Source of the DNA: JBJTUH01 sp044346175
Lineage (GTDB): Bacteria > Cyanobacteriota > Vampirovibrionia > Vampirovibrionales > JAJTHC01
Direction: 5' to 3'
Assembly (NCBI GenBank): GCA_044346175.1
Contig: JBIIZQ010000001.1
Location: forward strand, 210,850-274,849
DNA: 64,000 nt
Below the pieces are notes generated by a model. It saw only the letters and a list, made by a program, of their open reading frames with translations, was not told the origin of the DNA and did not search any database. The stretch's first letter is position 1. Each line of letters starts with the position of its first letter. This document shows, one piece after another, positions 16,887-25,566 of this stretch. The position numbers and the translations under genes were made by a program.

Positions 16887-17933
16887 ATGTTACGCATTCA
16901 ACGTGAACCAACCCCTTTTCGTGACGCTGATGACCCCAACGCACACCGTGCGAACCCCCCTAGCCCTTCCTCTTATGTTGACCCCTTTGACATGTCAAGG
17001 CAAGCTCAGGGGAACACGTTTTTCCCCTCTGGTAAAACAAAGCTTAATGCTCTCAAGAAAGGCTTCAATTATGGGCGTATTAAGTTACCCGATATGGAAG
17101 ACCCCTCTTTAGAAACAGCGTGGCGGCAGACGCTTTTACAGTTTTTACTGTGGTTTGTGGTCGGTCTTTTGGGTCTTTTGGGTATAGGGGCATGGGGAAT
17201 TCAGTGGCTTGCTGACCATACACCGAATCATGTGAGAGTGGGTTTTGAGAAGGCGATTGCGAGTGTTTTTGAAGACGAACTCAAAGAAAATACCGTTCAG
17301 CCACAAGCCTATACGCCTGCACAACAACAAGCCATGATAAGGCTCAATCAACTCTTGAAAGTACTACAAGCCAAAGAGTTACAGGACGATAAACGCTATC
17401 CCTTACAGATAACCATTGTTTTGCAAAAAGCCCCTTACCCTAATGCCTTTGCGGTACCGGGAGGGAAAATGATTATTACCACTGGACTCCTGCGCCTTGC
17501 GAAAAGACTCAAGCATTATGAACACGATGCACTAGGATTTATCTTGGCGCATGAGTTAGGTCATTTTCGACATCGTGACCACTTGAAAGGACTGGGTTGG
17601 AAGCTCTTTACACTTTGTGTCCTTATACCCCTTCAAGCAACTGAGAGTATCGGCTTAATGAGCAATAATCAGTACAGTCAATGGCAAGAAACCGCCGCCG
17701 ATGAGTATGCTCTTGCTTTAGTACAACGAAATGCCATGAATCCTGATGCGGGGATTGCATTTTTTCAAGCCATGGCACAGACAAGTCCTCCTGAAGATTG
17801 GAGTGACCATATCCTGTCCGACCATCCACCTACCAAGGCACGTATCCAGCACCTTACACATCGTAAAGAAGTGTATCTCAAACTGAAAAGCCCCAAGCAA
17901 CTGCAAATAGCGTTACTTGAGGCACTCCGATAA
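16887..17933 (+). CDS. M48-family membrane metalloprotease
   Basis: Zinc endopeptidase, 348 residues. After a cytosolic-looking N-terminus comes one membrane helix (about 85-107), then the M48 domain with NAFAVPGGKMIITTGLL, the zinc motif HELGH (222-226) and the third ligand region ETAADEYAL. The C-terminal SDHPPTKARIQHL is typical of the family. The frame starts at TTG 16878, but the ATG at 16887 with AAAGGA upstream is more likely. It is third in the YbjQ/YbjQ/M48 cassette. Relatives include HtpX-, BepA- and LoiP-type proteases that act on envelope proteins; the substrate here is unknown. Confidence 0.9.
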   Translation: MLRIQREPTPFRDADDPNAHRANPPSPSSYVDPFDMSRQAQGNTFFPSGKTKLNALKKGFNYGRIKLPDMEDPSLETAWRQTLLQFLLWFVVGLLGLLGIGAWGIQWLADHTPNHVRVGFEKAIASVFEDELKENTVQPQAYTPAQQQAMIRLNQLLKVLQAKELQDDKRYPLQITIVLQKAPYPNAFAVPGGKMIITTGLLRLAKRLKHYEHDALGFILAHELGHFRHRDHLKGLGWKLFTLCVLIPLQATESIGLMSNNQYSQWQETAADEYALALVQRNAMNPDAGIAFFQAMAQTSPPEDWSDHILSDHPPTKARIQHLTHRKEVYLKLKSPKQLQIALLEALR

Positions 17934-17944
17934 TGGCTTGTTGC

Positions 17945-18307
17945 CTAAGTGGCAAATTGCTGGAGGATTTCCAAGGGTACCACTTCGAGCATTTTTATGT
18001 GAGTTGCTTCTAGCACAACTTTTGGTGCGACACCTTCTTCGTAGGCTTCTTTCCAACGTAAGGCACACAAGCACCAACGGTCGCCAGGCTTCAAACCTGG
18101 GAACTGATACTCGGGGCGAGGGGTAGAAAGGTCATTCCCACGTGCTTTAGAAAATATCAAGAAGGCTTCCGTCATTTCAGCACACACAAGATGAAGCCCA
18201 GAGTCTTCAGCACCCGTGTTACAGCATCCATCACGAAAAAAGCCCGTCATAGGCATCCAAGAGCAAGGAATTAAAGATTGTCCGAAGACATTTTTAGCCG
18301 TATTCAT
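17945..18307 (-). CDS. DUF2237 family protein
   Basis: The 120-residue protein matches DUF2237 over its full length: AKNVFGQSLIPC, PMTGFFRDGCCNTG, GLHLVCAEMTEAFLIFSK, ARGNDLSTPRPEYQFPGLKPG and DRWCLCALRWKEA. Cysteines in the DGCCNTG, LVCAEM and WCLCAL blocks are conserved in the family, suggesting metal or disulfide use. Function is unknown in the literature as far as I know. It lies convergent with the M48 gene (11-bp gap), so it is not part of that operon. Confidence 0.92.
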   Translation of the reverse strand: MNTAKNVFGQSLIPCSWMPMTGFFRDGCCNTGAEDSGLHLVCAEMTEAFLIFSKARGNDLSTPRPEYQFPGLKPGDRWCLCALRWKEAYEEGVAPKVVLEATHIKMLEVVPLEILQQFAT

Positions 18308-18475
18308 AAACCACGTACCACACTTTCACAACACCATCACAACAACAAACGCACACCAGTGCCTGTAGCACCTTATGTTAACCAACGCATTCACAAAACT
18401 TACGATGACTTGCTTTTAATGGTTTTTGCCATGGCTAGCAAGGGTTAGCAAGCGTACCCCTTGCCAGACTTAGAC

Positions 18476-19540
18476 TCACGTTGACCGTGTCGCTGATTGC
18501 CATTTACTTGATGGGTACCAGCACAAGGCTTGATGACCAAATCCTAACGATTGTAATGTTGGCGTATGCTCCACACAATGTGCATGACGACGTGAACACC
18601 TTGGTGCAAAAGCACAGCCAATGGCAAGGGGGTCTCGTATACCTGGAGGTACGCCTTCAATCGTGGTTAGAGGTGGGTCATGGTAAGCTGTGCCATCAGG
18701 GATAGCCTGTAAAAGGGCTTCTGTGTAAGGGTGTTCAGGTTTATCCAATACTTGCGTACGAGTCCCATATTCAACCAGCTCCCCTGCATACATCACACCT
18801 ATTTTTTCAGCACTTTCAGCCACCACGCCAAGGTCATGGGTAATCATTAAAATGGCGGTACGAGTTTCACGACGCACTTCCTCAAGCAGTGCCATAATTT
18901 GAGCCTGAACGGTCACATCTAAAGCTGTTGTGGGTTCATCGGCAAGTAAAAGTTTGGGCTGACAACTCAGAGCCATGGCAATCATGCCTCGTTGACGCAT
19001 GCCCCCTGAAAGCTCATGTGGATAGGCGTGGAAACGTCTCGGGGCATCAGGAATTTGGACTAAGTCAAGCAACTCTAACGCCATTTTTTTTGCCATCACC
19101 TGACTAACGCCTTTATGCACCTGAATGACTTCCGTGATTTGGTTGCCCAAGGTATACACTGGGTTTAAAGCCGTGAGAGGGTCTTGGGGAATTAAAGCAA
19201 TTTTACCCCCTCGTATTTTACGTAATGCAGAGGCTTCAAGGGTTAGGAGGTTTTGTCCCATAAAAAGCACTTCCCCTTGGGTAATGACACCTTTGGGGGG
19301 TAAGAGATTCAGAATCGCCTGTAAGGTCATCGACTTCCCACAGCCACTTTCCCCCACTAAGGCTACCCATTCTCCTGCGGCAACATCAAAGCTAACATGT
19401 TGCACAACCAAACCCATGCCATGCCGTAAATGAGGCACAGGAAATCCTACCGTGAGGTTTTTGACTCGTAGCAAGGGAAGGGAACCCTCCGAGGGATAGG
19501 AAGGTGTTTGCGTCACTTCAACAGAAGAAGCGTACATCAT
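18476..19540 (-). CDS. Oligopeptide/dipeptide ABC transporter ATP-binding protein (OppD/DppD type)
   Basis: ATPase subunit of a peptide-type importer, 354 residues. Walker A GESGCGKSMT, Q-loop LIPQDPLTALNPV, signature LSGGMRQRGMIAMAL, Walker B LLLADEPTTALDVTVQ, H-loop ITHDL, and the OppD/F C-terminal GCAFAPRCSRRHAHC, where family members carry a cysteine-rich motif that in some binds an Fe-S cluster. No permease, binding protein or OppF lies next to it, so the rest of the transporter must be elsewhere. It begins ATGATG with no clear SD and follows the transketolase gene on the same strand (60-bp gap). Confidence 0.92.
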   Translation of the reverse strand: MMYASSVEVTQTPSYPSEGSLPLLRVKNLTVGFPVPHLRHGMGLVVQHVSFDVAAGEWVALVGESGCGKSMTLQAILNLLPPKGVITQGEVLFMGQNLLTLEASALRKIRGGKIALIPQDPLTALNPVYTLGNQITEVIQVHKGVSQVMAKKMALELLDLVQIPDAPRRFHAYPHELSGGMRQRGMIAMALSCQPKLLLADEPTTALDVTVQAQIMALLEEVRRETRTAILMITHDLGVVAESAEKIGVMYAGELVEYGTRTQVLDKPEHPYTEALLQAIPDGTAYHDPPLTTIEGVPPGIRDPLAIGCAFAPRCSRRHAHCVEHTPTLQSLGFGHQALCWYPSSKWQSATRST

Positions 19541-19600
19541 GATTAGGAGTCTCAGGACTAACAGTAAACATCAGGAAAACCCTACCCATACACTTCATAC

Positions 19601-20488
19601 CTACGCCAAAAGGGCTTTCAGTTCTGCTATCGCAGCTTCATATTGTGCCTCATTAGGGGCTTTACCATGCCAACCTGCTTGATTTTCCATGAAGGACACA
19701 CCTTTGCCCTTGGTGGTATGGGCCACAATACAAGTGGGTTTATCGGTGGTTTCTGCGAGATGGTCTGCTTGGCGGAGTGCTTCCAATAAAGCGGTCATAT
19801 CGTGTCCATTGGTTTCAATCACGTGCCAGCCGAAAGCTTTGACTTTGGCTGCGACATCGCCTAAGGCCTTTACATGCTCTGTGGAACCATCAATTTGCAG
19901 GGTGTTACGGTCAATAATCGCCGTTAAACGACTTACCCCATGATGGGCACCGCTCATAAAAGCTTCCCAAATGTTACCCTCTTGACATTCACCATCGCCC
20001 AACAAGGCGTACACTCGTGCGGGGGATTGATTTAAGCGTAAGCCGAGTGCCATGCCTACGGCGGCGGATAGCCCTTGTCCTAAAGAACCTGTGGACACAT
20101 CTACACCATCAAGATACTTGGAGGCGGGGTGTCCTTGTAAACGAGAATTCACTTGACGCAGCGTGTGAATTTCATCAAAAGAGAGATGCCCCAATGACAT
20201 CAACACCGCATAGAGTGCAGGTGCGCCGTGTCCTTTGGACATAATAAATCTGTCACGGTCTGCCCAATCAGGTTGGTCGACTTGATGTCTCATGTGTCCA
20301 AACCACAGGGCTACAAGAATATCCATACAGGAAAAAGAAGTGCCTGGGTGTCCTGATTGTGCTTTGAAAATCATTTCAAGGGCTGGTTGTCTGAGTTTGT
20401 TTGCAAGCGTTTGTAAGGCATCAACGTCAGCCATAAGAGGATGGCGTGTAGGTGTCGTAGCAACTGTTGAAACGGAAACGTTCATCAT
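19601..20488 (-). CDS. Transketolase, N-terminal subunit
   Basis: Thiamine-diphosphate-binding half of a split transketolase (295 residues; full-length enzymes are about 650). Marks: SGHPGTSFSCMDILVALWF, SKGHGAPALYAVL, TGSLGQGLSAAVGMA, the ThDP/Mg motif GDGECQEGNIWEA followed by AIIDRNTLQIDG, and HTTKGKGVSFMENQAGWHGKAP. Split transketolases normally have the C-terminal half (pyrimidine-binding and C domains) immediately downstream; here the next gene is an ABC ATPase, so the partner must be elsewhere. ATGATG start with AAGGA about 10 bases upstream. Confidence 0.93.
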   Translation of the reverse strand: MMNVSVSTVATTPTRHPLMADVDALQTLANKLRQPALEMIFKAQSGHPGTSFSCMDILVALWFGHMRHQVDQPDWADRDRFIMSKGHGAPALYAVLMSLGHLSFDEIHTLRQVNSRLQGHPASKYLDGVDVSTGSLGQGLSAAVGMALGLRLNQSPARVYALLGDGECQEGNIWEAFMSGAHHGVSRLTAIIDRNTLQIDGSTEHVKALGDVAAKVKAFGWHVIETNGHDMTALLEALRQADHLAETTDKPTCIVAHTTKGKGVSFMENQAGWHGKAPNEAQYEAAIAELKALLA

Positions 20489-20674
20489 GATTTAGGGTTC
20501 CTTGCCTGCTTGGGATTTTGTGCGATATAGGATAGCAACGTGGCTTTGAGTGGCTTTGAGAAGTATCAATATTTGATGGTATGGATTAAGCCTTGTTAAA
20601 CTGATGCCATACAGTGAACCTATTCTAACAGAAACACGCTATACGATACACTTGTAAGCCTAGTGGAAAGAGGT

Positions 20675-21805
20675 TTATTGTGAGTGATTAGGGGTGTCAA
20701 ACGATGAGGGTAAACCCTTGTGCTGTCGCCAAAGTTGTAAAAGCCCGGCTGCTTCAAGATAATTGGCTACAGGCGTTACGGTATTTAGGGCCAGTCCCAA
20801 GCGTTCAGCCGTTACGTTCAGTATGGTTTGGTTTGAGCCAATGGTAATAATCGGGATATGATGCTCCAAGGCTCCCAATACGGCTGGACTCCCTAGGGCG
20901 TTATAGGGTACAAGTAAAGCCGTTACATCGGAAACCGTGAGACCCTCTTGAGTGAAAAGCTCTTGGCTTGAACCTTTTTCTTTTTCAAGCGATACAAAGG
21001 GTGGCGCCTGACGAATGCCTCGCAACACACATCCTGCAAAGGAAGGCGTGATAAATTCGGGTGCAACTTGGGGGGTAAGGTGTTTATCCATAATGGGTGC
21101 CGCCGTTTCTTCAGAAAAAACAGGGACGTTTGCCACAGGAACACCTAGATGTTTTACCAGCGTATGAGAGATAATCGCTTCCAAGCCACCAATGGGGTCA
21201 ACCCCGACCCCCTCACGATAACTTGCTTCCATGTCAGCCAAATGAGCAGGACCTTCCAAATAACTGCACACCACTAACGCCGTGGCACCTTGGGCGATGA
21301 GTGCCTTGCCAGCTTCGATTAAAACCGTTGGATTTTCAAGCCCTCCCGTTGAAATCCCAGAAGCACCACATGCTAAAGTTAAATGGAGTGGTTCTGAAGT
21401 TTCTTGAATACCCGCTACTTGTAAGCCGTACACACTACGATGGGCTAAAATGACATTATGATGGTGAATCTTCATTGCTTCTGAAATCCCTGCATCCATT
21501 AGAATACCTAGGCGGTGTCCTCTTGCTGGGAGGGGCTTCAGTAGGGCTTTACCCTGCATGAGGGCATCAAGTATGGCACCCTCTGTGTACAGGACATTGG
21601 TGGGCATATCCTGTAACATGGCGGCGTTGGCAACATTCGGATGTGTAATCAAAATATCGGAAACAGAAGCAATCAGATTCATCCATAGCGTGGCATCCCC
21701 ACCATAGCCCCCCTGAGAAGCCCCTACCCCTGTAGGAATAACCATACAGGGGATAAAAGGCTTAGTGAATACGCCATGACTCGGATGACTTGCTACAAAT
21801 ATCAT
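20675..21805 (-). CDS. DUF3326 family protein
   Basis: The 376-residue protein shows the DUF3326 pattern: VIPTGVGASQGGYGGDATLWMNLIA near residue 22, LITHPNVANAAMLQDMPTNVLYTEGAILD, the RLGILMDAGI block, LACGASGISTGGLENPTVL, and GVDPIGGLEAIISH. I know this family mainly from cyanobacteria and plastid-bearing eukaryotes, which is one basis for the taxonomic guess. Biochemical role is not known to me. The first 20 residues before VIPTG are extra; an internal ATG just before it (MVIPTG) is an alternative start. It sits 24 bp downstream of purH on the same strand. Confidence 0.85.
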   Translation of the reverse strand: MIFVASHPSHGVFTKPFIPCMVIPTGVGASQGGYGGDATLWMNLIASVSDILITHPNVANAAMLQDMPTNVLYTEGAILDALMQGKALLKPLPARGHRLGILMDAGISEAMKIHHHNVILAHRSVYGLQVAGIQETSEPLHLTLACGASGISTGGLENPTVLIEAGKALIAQGATALVVCSYLEGPAHLADMEASYREGVGVDPIGGLEAIISHTLVKHLGVPVANVPVFSEETAAPIMDKHLTPQVAPEFITPSFAGCVLRGIRQAPPFVSLEKEKGSSQELFTQEGLTVSDVTALLVPYNALGSPAVLGALEHHIPIITIGSNQTILNVTAERLGLALNTVTPVANYLEAAGLLQLWRQHKGLPSSFDTPNHSQ

Positions 21806-21829
21806 ACAGTGACACCACGGTTTTAAAGC

Positions 21830-23458
21830 TTAGTGAAGGAACTCACGACGACCCGTCGTCACCATGGCAATACCGTATTGGTCGGCAAGGGCAATCACCT
21901 CGGGGTCTTTAATACTACCGCCTGGCTGAATAATGGCACGGATGTTATTCTGTGCCACGGCTTGAATATTGTCCACGGCAGGCAGGAATCCATCGGAGGC
22001 AAGGACACTGTCACGAACTTCCCCAGCAGCGTGTTCAATCGCTACTTCCAAAGCACCGATACGGCTGGTTTGTCCACCACCAATACCAATGGAACGCCCC
22101 TCTTTTGCCAAGACCATGGCATTGGATTTTACATGTTTTGCAATTTGCCACGCAAAGAGTAAATCTTGCCATTGTTCTTGTGTGGGTTTGGTTTTCGTGA
22201 CGACGGTTAGTGCTTCAGGAGACAGTGTACTTGCCTCAGCTGTTGCCGAGGTTTCTTGTACCAGATAGAGGCTCTCGGTTAGTTGACGATACTGTTTGGA
22301 GGGGCGAGCATTCATATGGGTTAAATCACGACGCAGTACCCGAAGGTTTTTCTTAGTCGCAAGTATCTCAAGGGCTTCAGGAGTGTAAGCGGGTGCTGCA
22401 ATCACTTCAAGGAACATGGCTACTAAGGCTTTAGCGGTTTCTGCATTGACCTCTGTATTGAAGCATACAATCCCACCAAAAGCACTGATGGGGTCAGCAT
22501 CCAACGCTTTTTGGAAAGCTTCCTGAGGTGAACGTGTGGACAGTGCAACCCCACAAGGCGTATTGTGTTTAATAATGACGCAGGCCAATTGTGGTTGCTC
22601 GGCTTGTATACCAGAAACAGCGGGTGTAAATTCCGATACAAGATTCCATCCTGCTTGCATATCCAGCAAGTTATTGTAGGAGAGGGGCTTCCCGTTGAGA
22701 AGGTCAAACCCGACCCCTTGCGAGGCATCGGTGGTATACACCCCCGCATCTTGGTGCGGATTCTCACCATAACGAAGGCTTTGGCACTGGGTAAGGCTGA
22801 GGTGTTCTGTAGCTTCAGTGTGCGTAGCCATACGAGGTGCTTGTACCTCAAGCGAGGTATGCCCCAACTGCCCAAGCCAGTAATTGGCAATGGCACAATC
22901 ATACTGGGCGGTACGTGCAAAGGCCTCAGCAGCAAGGGTTTCTTTGAGTTTTACAGGAATCTCACCCGCACCCGCTTCTAATCCTAGAATCACTTTTTTA
23001 TACTGGGATACGTCACTAACCACGGCAACATGTCGCCAGTTTTTTCCTGCTGCTCGGAGTAAGGATACGCCACCAATATCAATGAGTTCACGCATGGTTT
23101 CAGGATGCTCACCTTTCCCCTCTTTGAGCGCCTGCTCAAAGGGATATAAGTTTACAACGACCATATCTAAAAGCTCATGATGCACCTGCTCAAGATGTAC
23201 AGGCTTGGTGCGGTCAGCAAGTAAACCACCAAACACCTTGGGGTGAAGGCTTTTAACACGACCATCTAAAATTTCAGGGGCTTGTGTCCAAGCAGAAAGT
23301 TCTACCACGGGCAACCCTAAGGTTTGTAAATAGGTGTACGTCCCACCTGTGGCGATGAGTGTATAACCGTACTGCTCAACCAGTAGAGACGCAAAAGTAT
23401 CTAAGCCTGTTTTATCGGTTACACTAAGGAGTACACGTTTTTGAGTAGAAGCTAGCAT
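21830..23458 (-). CDS. purH: Bifunctional AICAR transformylase / IMP cyclohydrolase PurH
   Basis: Last two steps of IMP synthesis. The 542-residue protein has the N-terminal MGS-like cyclohydrolase domain (RVLLSVTDKTGLDTFASLL, IATGGTYTYLQ, LDGRVKSLHPKVFGGLLADR, DMVVVNLYPFEQ, IDIGGVSLLRAAGKN) and the AICAR transformylase domain (RYGENPHQDAGVY, LNGKPLSYNNLLDMQAGW, CVIIKHNTPCGVAL, DPISAFGGIV, SNAMVLAKEGRSIGIGGGQTSR, SDGFLPAVDNIQ). Length is normal. purF and purL are 12 kb away on the same strand. DUF3326 follows it. Confidence 0.97.
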   Translation of the reverse strand: MLASTQKRVLLSVTDKTGLDTFASLLVEQYGYTLIATGGTYTYLQTLGLPVVELSAWTQAPEILDGRVKSLHPKVFGGLLADRTKPVHLEQVHHELLDMVVVNLYPFEQALKEGKGEHPETMRELIDIGGVSLLRAAGKNWRHVAVVSDVSQYKKVILGLEAGAGEIPVKLKETLAAEAFARTAQYDCAIANYWLGQLGHTSLEVQAPRMATHTEATEHLSLTQCQSLRYGENPHQDAGVYTTDASQGVGFDLLNGKPLSYNNLLDMQAGWNLVSEFTPAVSGIQAEQPQLACVIIKHNTPCGVALSTRSPQEAFQKALDADPISAFGGIVCFNTEVNAETAKALVAMFLEVIAAPAYTPEALEILATKKNLRVLRRDLTHMNARPSKQYRQLTESLYLVQETSATAEASTLSPEALTVVTKTKPTQEQWQDLLFAWQIAKHVKSNAMVLAKEGRSIGIGGGQTSRIGALEVAIEHAAGEVRDSVLASDGFLPAVDNIQAVAQNNIRAIIQPGGSIKDPEVIALADQYGIAMVTTGRREFLH

Positions 23459-23741
23459 CTTATATAAAGCCCTATTATCTCTATAATCAATAAAGTACCT
23501 AACGTATGGAGGTTCTCAAAAACATAGACCCCCAACAATTTAAAAAGTTTTAATCAGGTGGTATCACTAAAAAAGACATTTCCCAAATGAGGGGCATTCA
23601 TGAGTATGCAGCATACCACAGTACTTTTTAAGGGTACCCTCAACATAGTCTTGCTTCAAGCAATGTACACTGGTAGGTGCATGTTTATTGTGCGTTGTTC
23701 ACAGTGCAGGTGTGGCACCTTGTGGCATGCCGACTGTATGA

Positions 23742-23798
23742 GAGGTACCCATAGTACCTCACTATGAGGGAGACCCTGTAACTTCGTGCAGGGTGACG
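23742..23798 (-). repeat. Dispersed repeat, copy B, with adjacent hairpin
   Basis: Read on the minus strand, CGTCACCCTGCACGAAGT begins the module occupying 23771-23798, matching 12093-12120 and 63780-63795. A 7-bp perfect hairpin (23742-23748/23754-23760) lies beside it. Confidence 0.75.
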
Positions 23799-23891
23799 GG
23801 GTGGGAGATAGTAAGCGTATTTATCATGAAATCGCCTTTATACCATCGCCTTATTTGGCTTGATTGAAAACCTTCATCTCCTAAAGATTCA

Positions 23892-23900
23892 TGCTATGAT
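23892..23900 (+). promoter_or_regulatory. Extended -10 promoter candidate
   Basis: TGCTATGAT is an extended -10 (TGn then TATGAT) about 125 bases before the ATG at 24025. No good -35 hexamer is found at the usual distance, which extended -10 promoters tolerate. Confidence 0.4.
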
Positions 23901-24024
23901 AGCTTTGGGGTAAGGACATGACCTTTTTATAGACCTTTTTTCTAGTACGCTTCTAAAACCCCTACCCCTTGTTGCCCTTTCCTCTCATTAAAGCCCTAAG
24001 CTGAATCATAAGGACTGAAACCCC

Positions 24025-24849
24025 ATGCAACGTTTTGACCTTCAAGGCTTGCGTGCATTATTCACAACGCTCCTAACCCTCATACTTTCAGTGTGCAGTG
24101 TGGTGTTACTGCCACCTTGGTTGTTGCAATGGGGACTCAATGCACTGGGGGTTAGCACGACTTATAGCCAAGCCTTTTTATGGTGCCTTTTAGGGACGAT
24201 TGCTTTGGTGTGGGGCGTTGCTCAGGTGGTTACACTTAATATTAAAAAAGTACGTATTGATGAAACCACTGAAGCCGTCATGGCGTTTCCTGTGATATCG
24301 CCAGAAGCAAAAAAATACTTGGCACACTGTTGGCCTTTCTCTCGTATGCTCAAAGACGCACCTTCTCAAGAAGAAGTCCAAGCCTTAGCAAAACGTGAAG
24401 AAGCTGCCCTCCAACGTTTGATGCGTCGACAAGAAGCCCTTAAAAAACTTAAAGCTCTGGAAGCACAACACCCCTCTTCAACTGACCACTCCGAAAACCG
24501 CCCACAATCCCCCCGTTCTCAAGCCCCTCTCCAAGGACATCAGTCCCCACTGCACGCTAGCACAGGGGCTTCCCCCTCGGTTGACTGGCAACGTTGGCAA
24601 AAGGAACCTCTCCCTAAAAAATCTGCTACGAATACCTCGTCCCAAAATGGCTTCCCCAATAGTCTGAGTGCATTCACTGAATGGCTATCGCACTACACAC
24701 GGGTGTCTTTCTGGCAAGCTCTGTGGGGCAAAGTCCCCTCTGCCTTACTGTTGGCGATTGCATGTGTGCTTAGTTTTTTTGTGATTTATCATGAGTGGTT
24801 TACGTATGCGTGGGAGCAGTGGCTTCGTTGGTGTCACGTCATCGTTTAA
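24025..24849 (+). CDS. Membrane protein with internal coiled coil, unknown
   Basis: The 274-residue protein has two N-terminal membrane helices (about 12-38 and 48-70), a charged Lys/Glu/Ala/Arg-rich helical region (about 115-150, likely coiled coil), a Ser/Pro/Gln-rich linker (about 150-215) and a third membrane helix near the C-terminus (about 240-260, ALLLAIACVLSFFVIY). No family recognised. pth starts 40 bp downstream on the same strand, then an MBL-fold gene, so it heads a likely three-gene operon. Confidence 0.65.
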   Translation: MQRFDLQGLRALFTTLLTLILSVCSVVLLPPWLLQWGLNALGVSTTYSQAFLWCLLGTIALVWGVAQVVTLNIKKVRIDETTEAVMAFPVISPEAKKYLAHCWPFSRMLKDAPSQEEVQALAKREEAALQRLMRRQEALKKLKALEAQHPSSTDHSENRPQSPRSQAPLQGHQSPLHASTGASPSVDWQRWQKEPLPKKSATNTSSQNGFPNSLSAFTEWLSHYTRVSFWQALWGKVPSALLLAIACVLSFFVIYHEWFTYAWEQWLRWCHVIV

Positions 24850-24889
24850 TGTTTTTGTGGTCTTGCTTTAAATAACTTCAGCCTCCTCT

Positions 24890-25564
24890 ATGACAAACGC
24901 CTCTCGACCGAAATCTAATGCGCCCCTCCCTGCACAAGCCCCTTGGATTATTGTTGGCCTAGGAAACTATGGTAAAACCTATGAGCAAACACGCCATAAT
25001 ATCGGCTTTATGGCACTGGAGCATATCGCAGCACAATCGTTCCAAACGACATGGAAACATGACAAAGCACATCAAACCCTTGTAAGGGTTGACACCCTTG
25101 GCTGGGGTGGTTCACAACAGGCTGTGCATTGGTTGCTTCCACAAACCTATATGAACCTTTCAGGGAAAGCTTTGGCAAGTTATTTGCGTTACCATGGCTG
25201 GCATACACCCGCCATGGTGTCTCAGCGCGTGATTGTTTTGTATGATGAAGTTGCCCTGCCTTTTGGTAAAATAAGGGTACGTCCTAAGGGGTCTCATGCA
25301 GGGCATAATGGTTTAAAGTCCTTACAGCAGGAATGCCAAGCCGTATGTGGGCAAACGGTGGATATACCTCGTATTCGTCTTGGCGTTGGGCAACCCGAAC
25401 ACCCTTCCCATGCTCTGAAAGATTATGTACTAGGGCGTTTTACCGCTGAGGAAATGCGTCAGCTGCCCGATTTTCTTGCCACAGCTTCCAATGCACTGGC
25501 GTGTATCCTCACGCAGGGGATTGCACCAGCAATGAACCAATATAACGCTGGGGAAACATCATAA
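24890..25564 (+). CDS. pth: Peptidyl-tRNA hydrolase
   Basis: Releases peptides from drop-off peptidyl-tRNA in the cytoplasm. The 224-residue protein has the family blocks: WIIVGLGNYGKTYEQTRHNIGF with the catalytic histidine (RHN), LLPQTYMNLSGKAL with the binding asparagine, VLYDEVALPFGKIRVRPKGS and AGHNGLKSL, with RLGVGQPEHPSHALKDYVL near the end. It is slightly longer than the usual 185-200 residues because of an N-terminal tail of about 17 residues and a few insertions. The stop is followed after 2 bases by the next ATG, suggesting coupled translation. Confidence 0.96.
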   Translation: MTNASRPKSNAPLPAQAPWIIVGLGNYGKTYEQTRHNIGFMALEHIAAQSFQTTWKHDKAHQTLVRVDTLGWGGSQQAVHWLLPQTYMNLSGKALASYLRYHGWHTPAMVSQRVIVLYDEVALPFGKIRVRPKGSHAGHNGLKSLQQECQAVCGQTVDIPRIRLGVGQPEHPSHALKDYVLGRFTAEEMRQLPDFLATASNALACILTQGIAPAMNQYNAGETS

Positions 25565-25566
25565 CC

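Larger units (their letters stand above)
23459..24024. other. 566-bp gap with repeats and promoter
   Basis: Between divergent purH and the membrane-protein gene at 24025. Contains a perfect hairpin GAGGTAC...GTACCTC (23742-23760), one module of the dispersed repeat (23771-23798) and an extended -10 promoter candidate at 23892-23900. No coding frame seen. Confidence 0.55.

Noticed and set aside
22423..22981. Long frames (up to 170 codons) on either strand inside purH
   Set aside because: Antisense or alternate-frame shadows of a strongly conserved gene.
23459..24024. Riboswitch or small RNA in the purH gap
   Set aside because: Only a short hairpin and a repeat module were seen; no recognisable aptamer such as a purine-riboswitch core was found by eye.
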